Below are positions 22,921-31,564 of a stretch of 37,032 bases of DNA, one piece after another. The stretch is taken from the NCBI GenBank assembly GCA_000230935.2, contig AGIQ01000017.1, positions 1 to 37,032 on the forward strand. Direction: 5' to 3'. Position numbers and translations under genes: made by a program. Below the pieces are notes generated by a model that saw only the letters and a program-made list of their open reading frames with translations, did not search any database and had not been told where the DNA came from. Every line of letters begins with the position of its first letter. Positions within the stretch are counted from its first letter, which is position 1. This DNA is from Mycolicibacterium rhodesiae JS60. Lineage in GTDB: Bacteria > Actinomycetota > Actinomycetes > Mycobacteriales > Mycobacteriaceae.

Positions 22921-24291
22921 GTGTCCATACCCGCTGTCGCGATCGGCGCTCCTGCCTCGGGAAGCGGGAAGACCACTGTCGCAACGGGTTTAATCGGTGC
23001 GCTGCGAGCGGCAGGACATCGGGTTGCGCCGTTCAAAGTCGGCCCGGATTTCATCGACCCCGGCTACCATGCGCTCGCAGCGGGCCGGCCGGGCCGCAAC
23101 CTCGACCCGGTCCTGGTGCCCGAGGAGCTGATCGGCTCGCTGTACCGGCACGGGACCCGCGATGCCGACATCGCCGTGATCGAGGGCGTGATGGGCCTTT
23201 TCGACGGTCGCATCGACGAGCACATCGTCACCCCCGCGCGCGGCTCGACCGCACATGTCGCCGAGATTCTCGGTACCCCGGTACTGCTAGTGGTCGACGC
23301 GCGCGGTCAGAGCCAGAGCATCGGTGCTGTGCTCCAAGGGTTTTCGATGTTCCATCCCGGCGTTCGCATCGCCGGGGTGATCCTCAACCGGGTGGGCACT
23401 GCGCGCCACGAACACATTCTGCGCCAAGCCTGCGAGGCGGCCGGGGTGCCGGTGTTCGGTGCGATCCCGCGTCATGACGAATTGGCAGTGCCCTCGCGGC
23501 ATCTGGGCCTGGTCACCGCCGTCGAGCACGGTGAGCATGCCAAGGCCGCGGTGGCCGCGATGACCGCACTCGTCGCCCGCCACGTCGACCTGGCCGCCGT
23601 CGTCGCGGTCGGCGGATCCCGGGTGGCCGCCGAACCCTGGGTGCCCGGCGATGTCATCGGGCCGCCCGCAGACGGCCGGCCGGTGGTGGCGGTGGCCGCC
23701 GGAAAGGCCTTCAGCTTCGGCTACGCCGAGCATCCCGAACTGCTGCGGGCCGCCGGCGCCGACGTCATCGAATTCGACCCGCTCACCCAGACACTGCCCG
23801 CGCAGACCGCGGCGCTGGTACTACCCGGTGGCTTTCCCGAGCAGCACCTGGCCGATCTGTCGGCCAACACCGAACTGCGCGGCCAGATCCGCGAGCTGGC
23901 CCGGCACGCGCCCGTGCACGCCGAATGCGGTGGGCTGGCATATCTGATGGACGACCTCGACGCGCATCCGATGTGCGGGGTGCTGCCCGGCTCGGCCCGC
24001 TTCACCCGGCGGCTGACCCTGGGGTATCGAGAGGCCGTTGCGCTGTCCGATTCGTCGCTGCACGCGGCGGGGGAACGGGTCGTTGGCCACGAATTCCACC
24101 GCACCACAGCCGAATTCACTGCAGGCATGGAACCGGCCTGGGGATTCCGGGCGCACGATGGCCAACCGGTGACGGAGGGCGCGGTGTGCGCGGGGGTGCA
24201 CGCCTCGTATCTGCACACCCATCCCGCGGCCCAGCCGCGGTCGGTCGCTCGATTTGTGGCACACGCTGCCTTGACTAAGCTGCCCCGGTGA
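22921..24291 (+). CDS. cobB: Hydrogenobyrinate/cobyrinate a,c-diamide synthase
   Basis: 456 aa glutamine amidotransferase that amidates the a and c side chains of the corrin ring using ATP and glutamine. N-terminal dethiobiotin-synthetase-like domain: P-loop APASGSGKTT, then PFKVGPDFIDPGYH and VIEGVMGLFDG. C-terminal class I amidotransferase (GATase_3) domain: VLPGGFPEQ and HAECGGLAYL with nucleophile Cys336, plus GHEFHRT and HASYLHTHP. The start chosen is the GTG at 22921, matching the usual N-terminus; a GTG at 22909 would overlap cobO. The stop overlaps the cysG start by 4 bp. Confidence 0.95.
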   Translation: MSIPAVAIGAPASGSGKTTVATGLIGALRAAGHRVAPFKVGPDFIDPGYHALAAGRPGRNLDPVLVPEELIGSLYRHGTRDADIAVIEGVMGLFDGRIDEHIVTPARGSTAHVAEILGTPVLLVVDARGQSQSIGAVLQGFSMFHPGVRIAGVILNRVGTARHEHILRQACEAAGVPVFGAIPRHDELAVPSRHLGLVTAVEHGEHAKAAVAAMTALVARHVDLAAVVAVGGSRVAAEPWVPGDVIGPPADGRPVVAVAAGKAFSFGYAEHPELLRAAGADVIEFDPLTQTLPAQTAALVLPGGFPEQHLADLSANTELRGQIRELARHAPVHAECGGLAYLMDDLDAHPMCGVLPGSARFTRRLTLGYREAVALSDSSLHAAGERVVGHEFHRTTAEFTAGMEPAWGFRAHDGQPVTEGAVCAGVHASYLHTHPAAQPRSVARFVAHAALTKLPR

Positions 24292-25508
24292 CCGAGAACG
24301 CCTACCTCGTCGGCTTACGCCTGGCCGGTAAGAAGGTCGTCGTGATCGGCGGCGGCACCGTCGCACAACGACGCCTGCCGCTGCTCATCGGAAGCGACGC
24401 CGACGTGCACGTGATCACGCGGGCCGCGACACCGGCGGTGGAAGTCCTGTCCACCACGACGCCGGGCATCACTCTGGAACTGCGCGGCTACCGCGACGGT
24501 GACCTCGAGGGCGCCTGGTATGCGATCGCCGCCACCGACGACGCGGACGTCAACGCCGCCGTCGTCGCCGAGGCCGACCGCCGGCAGATCTTCTGCGTCC
24601 GCGCCGACATCGCGCGGGAGGGCTCGGCTGTGACCCCGGCGTCGTTCGACCACGACGGCCTTGTGGTCGGTGTCCTGGCAGGCGGGGAACACCGCCGCTC
24701 GGCGGCCATCCGCTCGGCGATCCACGAAGCGCTCCAGCAGGGGCTCATCGCAGCCGATACGAGCGACGCCGTGCCCGGCAGTGTCGCCCTGGTGGGTGGC
24801 GGACCCGGCGACCCCGAGCTCATCACCGTGCGGGGCCGGCGACTGTTGGCCCGCGCCGACGTCGTCGTGGCCGACCGGCTGGCCCCACCGGAGTTGCTCG
24901 CCGAACTCGCACCGCACGTCGAGGTCGTCGACGCCGCCAAGATCCCGTACGGGCGCGCGATGGCTCAGGAAGCCATAAACAGCGTTCTTATAGAACGGGC
25001 GAAGGCAGGGCGCTTCGTGGTGCGCCTCAAGGGCGGCGATCCGTTCGTTTTCGCCCGCGGATATGAGGAAGTTCTCGCCTGTGCGGAGGCCGGAATACCG
25101 GTCACCGTCGTGCCGGGTGTGACAAGTGCCATATCGGTGCCTGCGATGGCCGGAGTCCCGGTCACCCATCGGGCGGTCAACCACGAGTTCGTGGTGGTCA
25201 GCGGCCATCTTGCGCCCGACCATCCGGAATCGTTAGTGAATTGGGATGCACTGGCGCAATTGACTGGGACGCTGGTTTTGCTGATGGCGGTCGAACGCAT
25301 CGAATTGTTTGCCGAAGCACTGATTGCAGGCGGCCGACCTGCGGAAACACCCGTTTTAGTGGTGCAACACGGCACCACGGCCGCCGAACGGGTGGTGCGG
25401 ACCACTTTGAGCGATGCTCCGGAGCGCATTCGATCCGACGGCATAAGGCCTCCGGCAATCATCGTGATCGGCCCTGTTGTGGGCCTTCCCACGGCCTTCG
25501 GCCTTTAA
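24288..25508 (+). CDS. cysG: Siroheme synthase CysG (dehydrogenase/ferrochelatase + SUMT)
   Basis: 406 aa bifunctional enzyme. Residues 1-150 form the precorrin-2 dehydrogenase/ferrochelatase domain with NAD-binding VVVIGGGTVAQRRLPLLI. Residues about 160-400 are uroporphyrinogen-III C-methyltransferase: VALVGGGPGDPELITVRG, VADRL, IPYGRAMAQE, VRLKGGDPFVFARGYEE and VTVVPGVTSA. It supplies precorrin-2 for cobalamin and siroheme. The GTG overlaps the cobB stop. The last codons overlap the predicted -35 box of efpA. Confidence 0.95.
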   Translation: MTENAYLVGLRLAGKKVVVIGGGTVAQRRLPLLIGSDADVHVITRAATPAVEVLSTTTPGITLELRGYRDGDLEGAWYAIAATDDADVNAAVVAEADRRQIFCVRADIAREGSAVTPASFDHDGLVVGVLAGGEHRRSAAIRSAIHEALQQGLIAADTSDAVPGSVALVGGGPGDPELITVRGRRLLARADVVVADRLAPPELLAELAPHVEVVDAAKIPYGRAMAQEAINSVLIERAKAGRFVVRLKGGDPFVFARGYEEVLACAEAGIPVTVVPGVTSAISVPAMAGVPVTHRAVNHEFVVVSGHLAPDHPESLVNWDALAQLTGTLVLLMAVERIELFAEALIAGGRPAETPVLVVQHGTTAAERVVRTTLSDAPERIRSDGIRPPAIIVIGPVVGLPTAFGL

Positions 25509-25533
25509 CATCTTCTTAAGATTACTGTAGGGT
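25505..25533 (+). promoter_or_regulatory. Predicted SigA-type promoter of efpA (leaderless)
   Basis: TTAACA (25505-25510), 17-bp spacer, TAGGGT (25528-25533), then 8 nt to ATG 25542. The -35 overlaps the cysG stop codon. The spacer contains the palindrome TCTTAAGA. Confidence 0.6.
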
Positions 25534-25541
25534 AGGCCGCT

Positions 25542-27107
25542 ATGACGGCTCTCAACGACGCTGCGCGGGCGACCGCCAACAGCTCCGAGCGCGCTGTTCC
25601 GATGCGCCTCGAGCCGACCTCTCTGGAACGTGCCAGCAAGTACCCGGCCTGGCTGCCGTCGGGCCGCTTCTTCGCCGCGGTCACCGCGATCGGCGGCATG
25701 CAGCTGCTGGCCACGATGGACAGCACCGTCGCGATCGTGGCGCTGCCCAAGATCCAGGACGAGCTGGCGCTGTCCGATGCGGGCCGCAGCTGGGTGATCA
25801 CCGCCTATGTGCTCACGTTCGGCGGCCTGATGCTGCTCGGCGGCCGCCTCGGTGACACCATCGGCCGCAAGCGCACCTTCATCGTCGGCGTCGCCTTGTT
25901 CACCATCGCCTCGGTGCTGTGCGGAATCGCCTGGGACGAAGCAACTCTGGTGATCGCGCGCCTGCTGCAAGGTGTCGGCGCGGCGATCGCCTCACCCACT
26001 GGGCTGGCCCTGGTGGCCACCACCTTCCCCAAGGGGCCGGCGCGTAACGCCGCGACCGCAGTGTTCGCCGCGATGACGGGCATCGGTTCGGTGATGGGCC
26101 TGGTGGTCGGCGGTGCCCTGGTCGAGGTGTCCTGGCGGTTCGCGTTCCTGGTGAACGTGCCGATCGGCCTGCTGATGATCTACCTGGCCCGCAACACCCT
26201 GCGGGAAACCCAGCGGGAGCGGATGAAGATGGACGCCGCCGGCGCGCTGCTGGCCACCATCGGCTGCACCGCGGCGGTGTTCGGGTTCGCTTCAGCCCCC
26301 GAAAACGGTTGGTCGTCACCGGTGATCCTGTCCGCGGGCGCCGCTGCCGTGGTCGCGCTGGTCGCCTTCGTCTTCGTCGAACGCCGTGCGGTCAACCCGG
26401 TGGTTCCCTTCGCGCTGTTCCGTGACCGCAACCGGTTGGCCACCTTCGCCGCCGTGTTCCTGGCCGGTGGCGTGATGTTCACGCTGACCGTGCTGATCGG
26501 CCTGTACGTGCAGGACATCATGGGTTACAGCGCGCTGAAGGCCGGGATCGGCTTCATCCCGTTCGTCATCGCGCTCGGCATCGGCCTGGGGCTGTCGTCG
26601 CAGCTGGTGTCGCACTTCCCGCCGCGGCTCCTGGTGATCGCCGGCGGGGTGCTGGTGCTGGCCGCGATGCTCTACGGCTCCACGCTCAACGGTGGCATCC
26701 CGTACTTCCCGAACCTCGTCATCCCGATCACGGTGGGTGGCTTCGGTATCGGCATGATCGTCGTGCCGCTCACCGTGTCGGCCATCGCCGGGGTCGGCTT
26801 CGACCAGATCGGCCCGGTGTCGGCGATCGCGCTGATGCTGCAGAACCTCGGCGGACCCGTGGTGCTGGCCATCATCCAGGCCGTCATCACCTCGCGCACG
26901 CTGTACCTGGGCGGCACCACCGGCCCGGTGAAGAAGATGAACAACGCGCAGCTGCACGCCCTGGACCAGGGCTACACCTATGGCCTGCTGTGGGTGGCTG
27001 CCGTCGCGGTGATCGTGGGTGCGGTCGCGCTGTTCATCGGTTACACCGCGGCGCAGGTCGCCCACGCGCAGGAAGTCAAAGACGCGATCGACGCCGGAGA
27101 GCTCTAG
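25542..27107 (+). CDS. efpA: MFS multidrug efflux transporter EfpA
   Basis: 521 aa, about 14 membrane helices, DHA2/QacA-type. Motif C region and early signature: QLLATMDSTVAIVALPKIQ, SWVITAYVLTFGG and motif A GGRLGDTIGRKR. It agrees closely with M. tuberculosis EfpA, as remembered, through SRTLYLGGTTGPVK and the C-terminus DAIDAGEL. EfpA exports hydrophobic drugs and may handle lipids. The ATG directly follows a leaderless-type promoter with no Shine-Dalgarno. Position after cysG and ahead of proS is as in M. tuberculosis, but here a second copy follows. Confidence 0.95.
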   Translation: MTALNDAARATANSSERAVPMRLEPTSLERASKYPAWLPSGRFFAAVTAIGGMQLLATMDSTVAIVALPKIQDELALSDAGRSWVITAYVLTFGGLMLLGGRLGDTIGRKRTFIVGVALFTIASVLCGIAWDEATLVIARLLQGVGAAIASPTGLALVATTFPKGPARNAATAVFAAMTGIGSVMGLVVGGALVEVSWRFAFLVNVPIGLLMIYLARNTLRETQRERMKMDAAGALLATIGCTAAVFGFASAPENGWSSPVILSAGAAAVVALVAFVFVERRAVNPVVPFALFRDRNRLATFAAVFLAGGVMFTLTVLIGLYVQDIMGYSALKAGIGFIPFVIALGIGLGLSSQLVSHFPPRLLVIAGGVLVLAAMLYGSTLNGGIPYFPNLVIPITVGGFGIGMIVVPLTVSAIAGVGFDQIGPVSAIALMLQNLGGPVVLAIIQAVITSRTLYLGGTTGPVKKMNNAQLHALDQGYTYGLLWVAAVAVIVGAVALFIGYTAAQVAHAQEVKDAIDAGEL

Positions 27108-27142
27108 TCTCGATCCGGTTTCGGCGCGGTGTCGTGCGCCCG

Positions 27143-27157
27143 GCGCTTTCGAAGCGC
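27143..27157. terminator. Small hairpin after efpA
   Basis: GCGCTT and AAGCGC with a TCG loop, 36 bp after the efpA stop and 31 bp before the next start. Possibly a weak terminator. Confidence 0.35.
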
Positions 27158-27173
27158 ACCCGATTGCGGACGG

Positions 27174-27187
27174 TAGGGTAGCTACCC
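27174..27187 (+). promoter_or_regulatory. -10 box and palindrome before efpA paralog
   Basis: TAGGGT (27174-27179) lies 8 nt before ATG 27188, the same hexamer and spacing as in efpA. It overlaps a perfect 12-bp palindrome, GGGTAGCTACCC (27176-27187), that ends at the start codon and could be a repressor site. No good -35 is seen. Confidence 0.5.
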
Positions 27188-28681
27188 ATGTCTGGCGCGA
27201 GCGGTCCGCTACCGGCCACCAGACCGCTTGCCTCCCGCGTGCTCGGTCTCGCGATCGTCGCGATCACCGGCATGCAGCTGATGTCCACGCTGGACGGCAC
27301 CATCGTGATCGTCGCTCTGCCGCGAATGCAGGCCGAGCTCGGCCTGTCCGATGCTTCCAAGAGCTGGGTGATCACCGCCTACGTGCTGACCTTCGGCGGG
27401 CTGTTGCTGCTCGGCGGCCGGGTCGGTGACGCCGTCGGCCACAAGCGGGCGTTCATCTCCGGGGTCGGCGTATTCACCATCGCCTCGCTGGCCTGCGGGC
27501 TGGCCAATGATCAGTGGACGCTGATCGTGGCGCGAGCGGTGCAGGGCATGGGCGCCGCGGTGGCCGCGCCGACCGGGCTGGCGCTGATCGCCACCACCTA
27601 TGCCGTCGGGCATCCGCGCAATCAGGCGCTGGCGGTCTCGGCGGCCATGCAGGGCCTGGGCTCGGTGCTCGGGCTCGTCCTCGGCGGTGCGGTGACCGGC
27701 CTGTCGTGGCGGCTGGCCTTCCTGGTCAACGTGCCGATCGGCATCTTCATCATCGTCGTCGCGCTCACCCGCCTCGAGGAAACCCGGCACGAACGCCTCA
27801 AACTCGACGTCAGCGGCGCGCTGCTGGCCACGCTGGCATGTACCTCGGCGGTGCTCGTCTTCACCCAGGGCCCGCCCCGCGGTTGGATCGATCCGTGGGT
27901 GATCGGCGCGGGCGCCGCCGCCGTCGTCTTCTCCGTCGCCTTCCTGGTCGTCGAACGCAAAGCCGACAACCCGCTGGTGCCGTTCGAGGTGTTCGACAAC
28001 CGCAGCCGGGTCGCCTCGTTCGCCGCGTACTTCCTGGCCGGCGGCGTGATGCTGACCCTGAGCGTGATGATCGGCCTGCTCGTCCAGGACGTGCTCGGGT
28101 ATTCCCCGCTGCGGGCGGGCATCTGCTTCATGCCGTTCGCGGCCGCGTTCGTCGTCGGCAACGTCGCAGCCACCAAGCTGGCACTGCGGATTCCGCCGCG
28201 CTGGGTCATCCTCGGCGGCGGGCTGCTGGTGCTCGCCGCGATGCTCTATGGGTCGACGCTGAACCGCCAGATCCCGTATTTCCCCGACCTGTTCGTCCCG
28301 ATCGTCGTCGGCGGCCTGGGGATCGGCATCATCTCGGTGATCCTTCCGCTGTGCACGCTGGCCAATGTCGGCCCGCGCGAGGTCGGCCCGGTCTCGTCGA
28401 TCACGCTCATGGTGTTCAACCTCGGGGGTCCGCTGGTGCTGGTGGTCATCCAGGCCGTGCAGACCTCCCGCACCCTGTATCTGGGCGGAACCACCGGTCC
28501 GGTGAAGTACATGACGCCCGCCCAGCTGGACGCGCTCGGCTACGGTTACACCTATTCGCTACTGTGGGTGGCGGGCATCGCGGTGCTGGTGGGGGTCGCC
28601 GCGCTCGGGATCGGCTTCTCGACCCGTGACATCGCCGCCGCCCAGCACACCCGCGAAGCGGTCGAGGCCGGCGAGCTGTAA
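27188..28681 (+). CDS. EfpA paralog, MFS (DHA2) efflux transporter
   Basis: 497 aa, about 14 helices. It is collinear with EfpA: QLMSTLDGTIVIVALPRMQ, SWVITAYVLTFGG, motif A GGRVGDAVGHKR, and the shared SRTLYLGGTTGPVK near the C-terminus ending EAVEAGEL. The N-terminus is shorter by about 25 residues. It clearly arose by tandem duplication of efpA, but it is well diverged, so it may have a different substrate range. Leaderless-type start. M. tuberculosis has only one copy at this position. Confidence 0.92.
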   Translation: MSGASGPLPATRPLASRVLGLAIVAITGMQLMSTLDGTIVIVALPRMQAELGLSDASKSWVITAYVLTFGGLLLLGGRVGDAVGHKRAFISGVGVFTIASLACGLANDQWTLIVARAVQGMGAAVAAPTGLALIATTYAVGHPRNQALAVSAAMQGLGSVLGLVLGGAVTGLSWRLAFLVNVPIGIFIIVVALTRLEETRHERLKLDVSGALLATLACTSAVLVFTQGPPRGWIDPWVIGAGAAAVVFSVAFLVVERKADNPLVPFEVFDNRSRVASFAAYFLAGGVMLTLSVMIGLLVQDVLGYSPLRAGICFMPFAAAFVVGNVAATKLALRIPPRWVILGGGLLVLAAMLYGSTLNRQIPYFPDLFVPIVVGGLGIGIISVILPLCTLANVGPREVGPVSSITLMVFNLGGPLVLVVIQAVQTSRTLYLGGTTGPVKYMTPAQLDALGYGYTYSLLWVAGIAVLVGVAALGIGFSTRDIAAAQHTREAVEAGEL

Positions 28682-28767
28682 GTGCTCACACTGCGGGTTG
28701 CGGCGACGTGAACTAATCCTTACCGGGCTGGTACGGCGCGGTAATTGATCAGGGCGTAACGGGGTCG

Positions 28768-29043
28768 ATGCTATGGCTGATGAGCGTGGTAGCTGTTTTC
28801 CCCGAGGACTTCGAGCCGTGGCCCAAGCGGTCGGCGCATCCCGCTGATCAGGCGCAGGCGCGCCTTTTCGAGGAGATCCTGCGCGTCGAGCTCGACGAAC
28901 TCGAAATCTTGGCCGCGCGCACGCGGTCCGCGAGGGCCGGTCACAGCGAGATCCGCCTGCGGCACGACATGCAGCGAATCAACGCCCGGATCAACGAGGT
29001 TCGCGGACTGCTCGACGCACTGCAGACCCGGTTCAGCCCCTAA
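28768..29043 (+). CDS. Small coiled-coil hypothetical protein
   Basis: 91 aa. After FPEDFEPWPKRSAHPADQ the rest is strongly helical with heptad-like Leu/Ile spacing (LFEEILRVELDELEILAAR, then MQRINARINEVRGLLDALQ), so a coiled coil or helical hairpin is likely. No membrane segment, no known family. Possible starts are the ATG at 28768 (behind GGGG), ATG 28780 or GTG 28786. It is convergent with the permease gene, the stops 5 bp apart. Confidence 0.65.
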   Translation: MLWLMSVVAVFPEDFEPWPKRSAHPADQAQARLFEEILRVELDELEILAARTRSARAGHSEIRLRHDMQRINARINEVRGLLDALQTRFSP

Positions 29044-29048
29044 GCCCC

Positions 29049-30449
29049 TCAGCGGCGCGCCCGCACCACCCGATAGCCGCCGTAAACCGCTGCTGCGACA
29101 AGGAAGTTCACGAAGTAGGCCAGATCGGCGCCGTGCAGTGCAGTGGCCGCCGGACCGACGATGAGGTTGGTGTGCATGAACGGGACCGCCGCGGCGAACG
29201 CCACGAAGAACGCCCCGAGTGCGACGAGACCGTCGGTGCGCGGCGTCACTTCGGTGGCGGGGTCGATGGTGTCCCGCCCGGCGCTGCGGAAGCGCCAGTC
29301 GATGGCCACGATCGCGACGAACGCCGGAATCCAGTAGCTGACGAACAGCAGCACGCCCTGGAAGCGTGACGCCATGTCGCCGGAGTGCAGCCACATGATG
29401 AGTGCGAACGCGATCACGACGACCACCACAGCCGACACCGGCCGTCGCACCCGCACCCCGACGGTCTGCAGCGCCAGCGAGCCGCTGTAGTCATTCATCG
29501 CATTGGAAGCCACCGAGCCCAGCGCGATCACCAGCAGCGCCACCGCGCCCAGCACACCGCCGCCCATGATCTCCCGCACGCCCTGCGCGGTCTGATCGGT
29601 GAGTGTGCCCGCGGCCGCCACCCCGATGGCCTGCACGGCGATGTAGGCCACCGCCAGACCGCCGAAGGTGTAGCCGAACACCGCGTTGCGCGATGTGTTC
29701 GCTGGAAGGTAGCGACTGTAGTCGGAGGCGTAGCTGGCCCACGAGATCGCCAGGCTCAGTGCGATGGTGACCTCGAGAACGAAAGCGCCTGCGAGATCCG
29801 CACCGCTCAATGTGGGCAGCGAGATCACCTGATGGCCGCTGACCAGCTTCCAGGCGAGCACCGCGAAGGTGGCGATGAGCACGACGGTCATCACGGCTTG
29901 CACGCGGTGGATCACCTCGTAGCCGAAGACGCCGACAGCGCCCTGCGCGGCCAGCACGATGACGACCGCCAGCCAGAACGGCATGCCGGCCAGCTCGGCC
30001 AGCGCCTCACCGCCGAACAGCCCGACCAGGCCGTCCCACGCGATCGACGACAACCACTGGATCACCGCAACCACGCTGACGGTGCCGCCAAATGCCATGC
30101 GCGCGTTGGGTAATTGGGCGGTGCCGGTTCGCGGGCCCCAAGTGGACAGGTAGCCGGCGGCCAGCGAGCCGACCACCGTGCCGATCACCATGGCCAGCAG
30201 CCCGAGCCAGAACCCCAGACCCAGCACCACGGCGAGCGTGCCGGTGAACACCACGGTCATGTTGACCTGGGGGGCGAACCACACGGTGAAAAGCCGGCGC
30301 GCGGAGCCATACCGGTTGTCCGGCGGGATCGGTGCGATGCCGTGCGTCTCGACGGCCATGTCGCCGACATGCGACGGCATCCGGCCGGAGTAGGTTTGGG
30401 CCGCCAGAGAAGATCCTGCAGATCCTGTGGGCGCCGATTCAGATCTCAC
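29049..30449 (-). CDS. NCS1-type purine/cytosine permease
   Basis: 466 aa with about 12 membrane helices. It has NCS1 family features: WFAPQVNMTVVFTGTLAVVLG near the first helix, GYLSTWGPRTGTAQLPNARMAFGG, and SWASYASDYSRYLP, which is the characteristic helix 6 region. The family imports nucleobases or related compounds (cytosine, allantoin, hydantoin) with H+ or Na+. The substrate is not determinable. The GTG at 30449 lies 6 nt after TAGGGT; in-frame ATGs at 30380 and 30359 are alternatives, and the last is closest to the conserved part. Divergent from the membrane protein at 30497. Confidence 0.88.
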   Translation of the reverse strand: MRSESAPTGSAGSSLAAQTYSGRMPSHVGDMAVETHGIAPIPPDNRYGSARRLFTVWFAPQVNMTVVFTGTLAVVLGLGFWLGLLAMVIGTVVGSLAAGYLSTWGPRTGTAQLPNARMAFGGTVSVVAVIQWLSSIAWDGLVGLFGGEALAELAGMPFWLAVVIVLAAQGAVGVFGYEVIHRVQAVMTVVLIATFAVLAWKLVSGHQVISLPTLSGADLAGAFVLEVTIALSLAISWASYASDYSRYLPANTSRNAVFGYTFGGLAVAYIAVQAIGVAAAGTLTDQTAQGVREIMGGGVLGAVALLVIALGSVASNAMNDYSGSLALQTVGVRVRRPVSAVVVVVIAFALIMWLHSGDMASRFQGVLLFVSYWIPAFVAIVAIDWRFRSAGRDTIDPATEVTPRTDGLVALGAFFVAFAAAVPFMHTNLIVGPAATALHGADLAYFVNFLVAAAVYGGYRVVRARR

Positions 30450-30496
30450 TCACCCACCCTAGAGTGCCGGTGCTCGCACGGTTCCGGCGGAGGAAG

Positions 30497-31564
30497 ATGA
30501 GCCGAATGGTCAACGAGCACGTCAACAAACACGTAGCCCCCGAGACGCCGGAGACCTGGCAGGACCGCTTCCGCGACGCGGTTGCGCCGCGCACCCTGGC
30601 GCTCGGCGTCGGTGTGCTGATGTTGCAGTTCGCGTTCATCCTGTCCTACCTCGGCGCCTTCCATTCGCCGACAGCGCATCAGATTCCGGTTGCCGTCGTG
30701 GCGCCCGCACAGGTGGCCGGGCAGGTCGTCGGTCAACTCAACGACCTGGCCGGTGATCCCGTCGCGGCTTCGGCGGCCGGCGACGAGGACGCGGCCCGCG
30801 CGGCGCTGCGCTCCGGTGACGTCTCCGGCGTCTACATCCTCGACCCAGCCGGCACCGAAGACCGGCTGCTGGTGGCGTCCGGCGGCGGCACCGCGGTGTC
30901 TGGGGCGCTCGAGCAGATCTTCACCAAGGTGACCGCCGCCCAGCAACGCACCGTCGCCGTCGATGACGTTGTCCCGCTGTTCTCCGGCGACGCCCGTGGG
31001 TTGTCCGGGTTTTATCTCGTCGTGGGCTGGGTGGTCGGCGGCTACCTGTTCGCCTCGATGCTCGGCATCGCGAAAGGCTCACGGCCGGCAACCTTTCCGC
31101 GCTCACTGTGGCGATTGGGGGCGACGGTGCCCTACGCGCTGGCCTCCGGGTTCGGTGGCGCGGTGGTCGCGGAGCCGGTGCTGCACGCGATGAACGGCCA
31201 CTTCTGGCCGATCGCCGGGATCGGCACGCTGGTGACGTTGTCGGCCGCGACGGTGACGATCGCGCTCCAGATTCTGTTCGGGGTCATCGGGATCGGCCTG
31301 ACAGTGGTGATCTTCGTCATCCTGGGCAACCCGTCGGCCGGTGGCGCGTATCAACCGTCGGTGCTGCCGCCGTTCTGGCGTGCGATCAGCGGTGTGCTGC
31401 CCAATGGCGCGGGCACCGACGCGATCCGCCGGATCGTGTACTTCGACGGCCACGGACTGACGCACTCGATCGTCGTGCTGGTCTGCTGGATCATCGGCGG
31501 GGTGGTGGTGAGCCTCATCGGCGCGGCGATGTTCCATCGGGGGCAATCCGCGGCGGCCGCGTGA
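30497..31564 (+). CDS. ABC-2/YhgE-like membrane protein
   Basis: 355 aa. One N-terminal helix (about 35-55) is followed by an external domain of roughly 130 residues and then five helices, the layout of ABC2_membrane_3, YhgE/Pip or DUF3533 proteins. The external part has the family-like VAVVAPAQVAGQVVGQLND. No ATPase gene is adjacent, so it may work alone or with a distant one. ATG 30497 lies very close to GGAGG and ATG 30506 lies 12 nt after it; either could be used. The stop overlaps the VOC gene start by 4 bp. Function unknown. Confidence 0.75.
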   Translation: MSRMVNEHVNKHVAPETPETWQDRFRDAVAPRTLALGVGVLMLQFAFILSYLGAFHSPTAHQIPVAVVAPAQVAGQVVGQLNDLAGDPVAASAAGDEDAARAALRSGDVSGVYILDPAGTEDRLLVASGGGTAVSGALEQIFTKVTAAQQRTVAVDDVVPLFSGDARGLSGFYLVVGWVVGGYLFASMLGIAKGSRPATFPRSLWRLGATVPYALASGFGGAVVAEPVLHAMNGHFWPIAGIGTLVTLSAATVTIALQILFGVIGIGLTVVIFVILGNPSAGGAYQPSVLPPFWRAISGVLPNGAGTDAIRRIVYFDGHGLTHSIVVLVCWIIGGVVVSLIGAAMFHRGQSAAAA

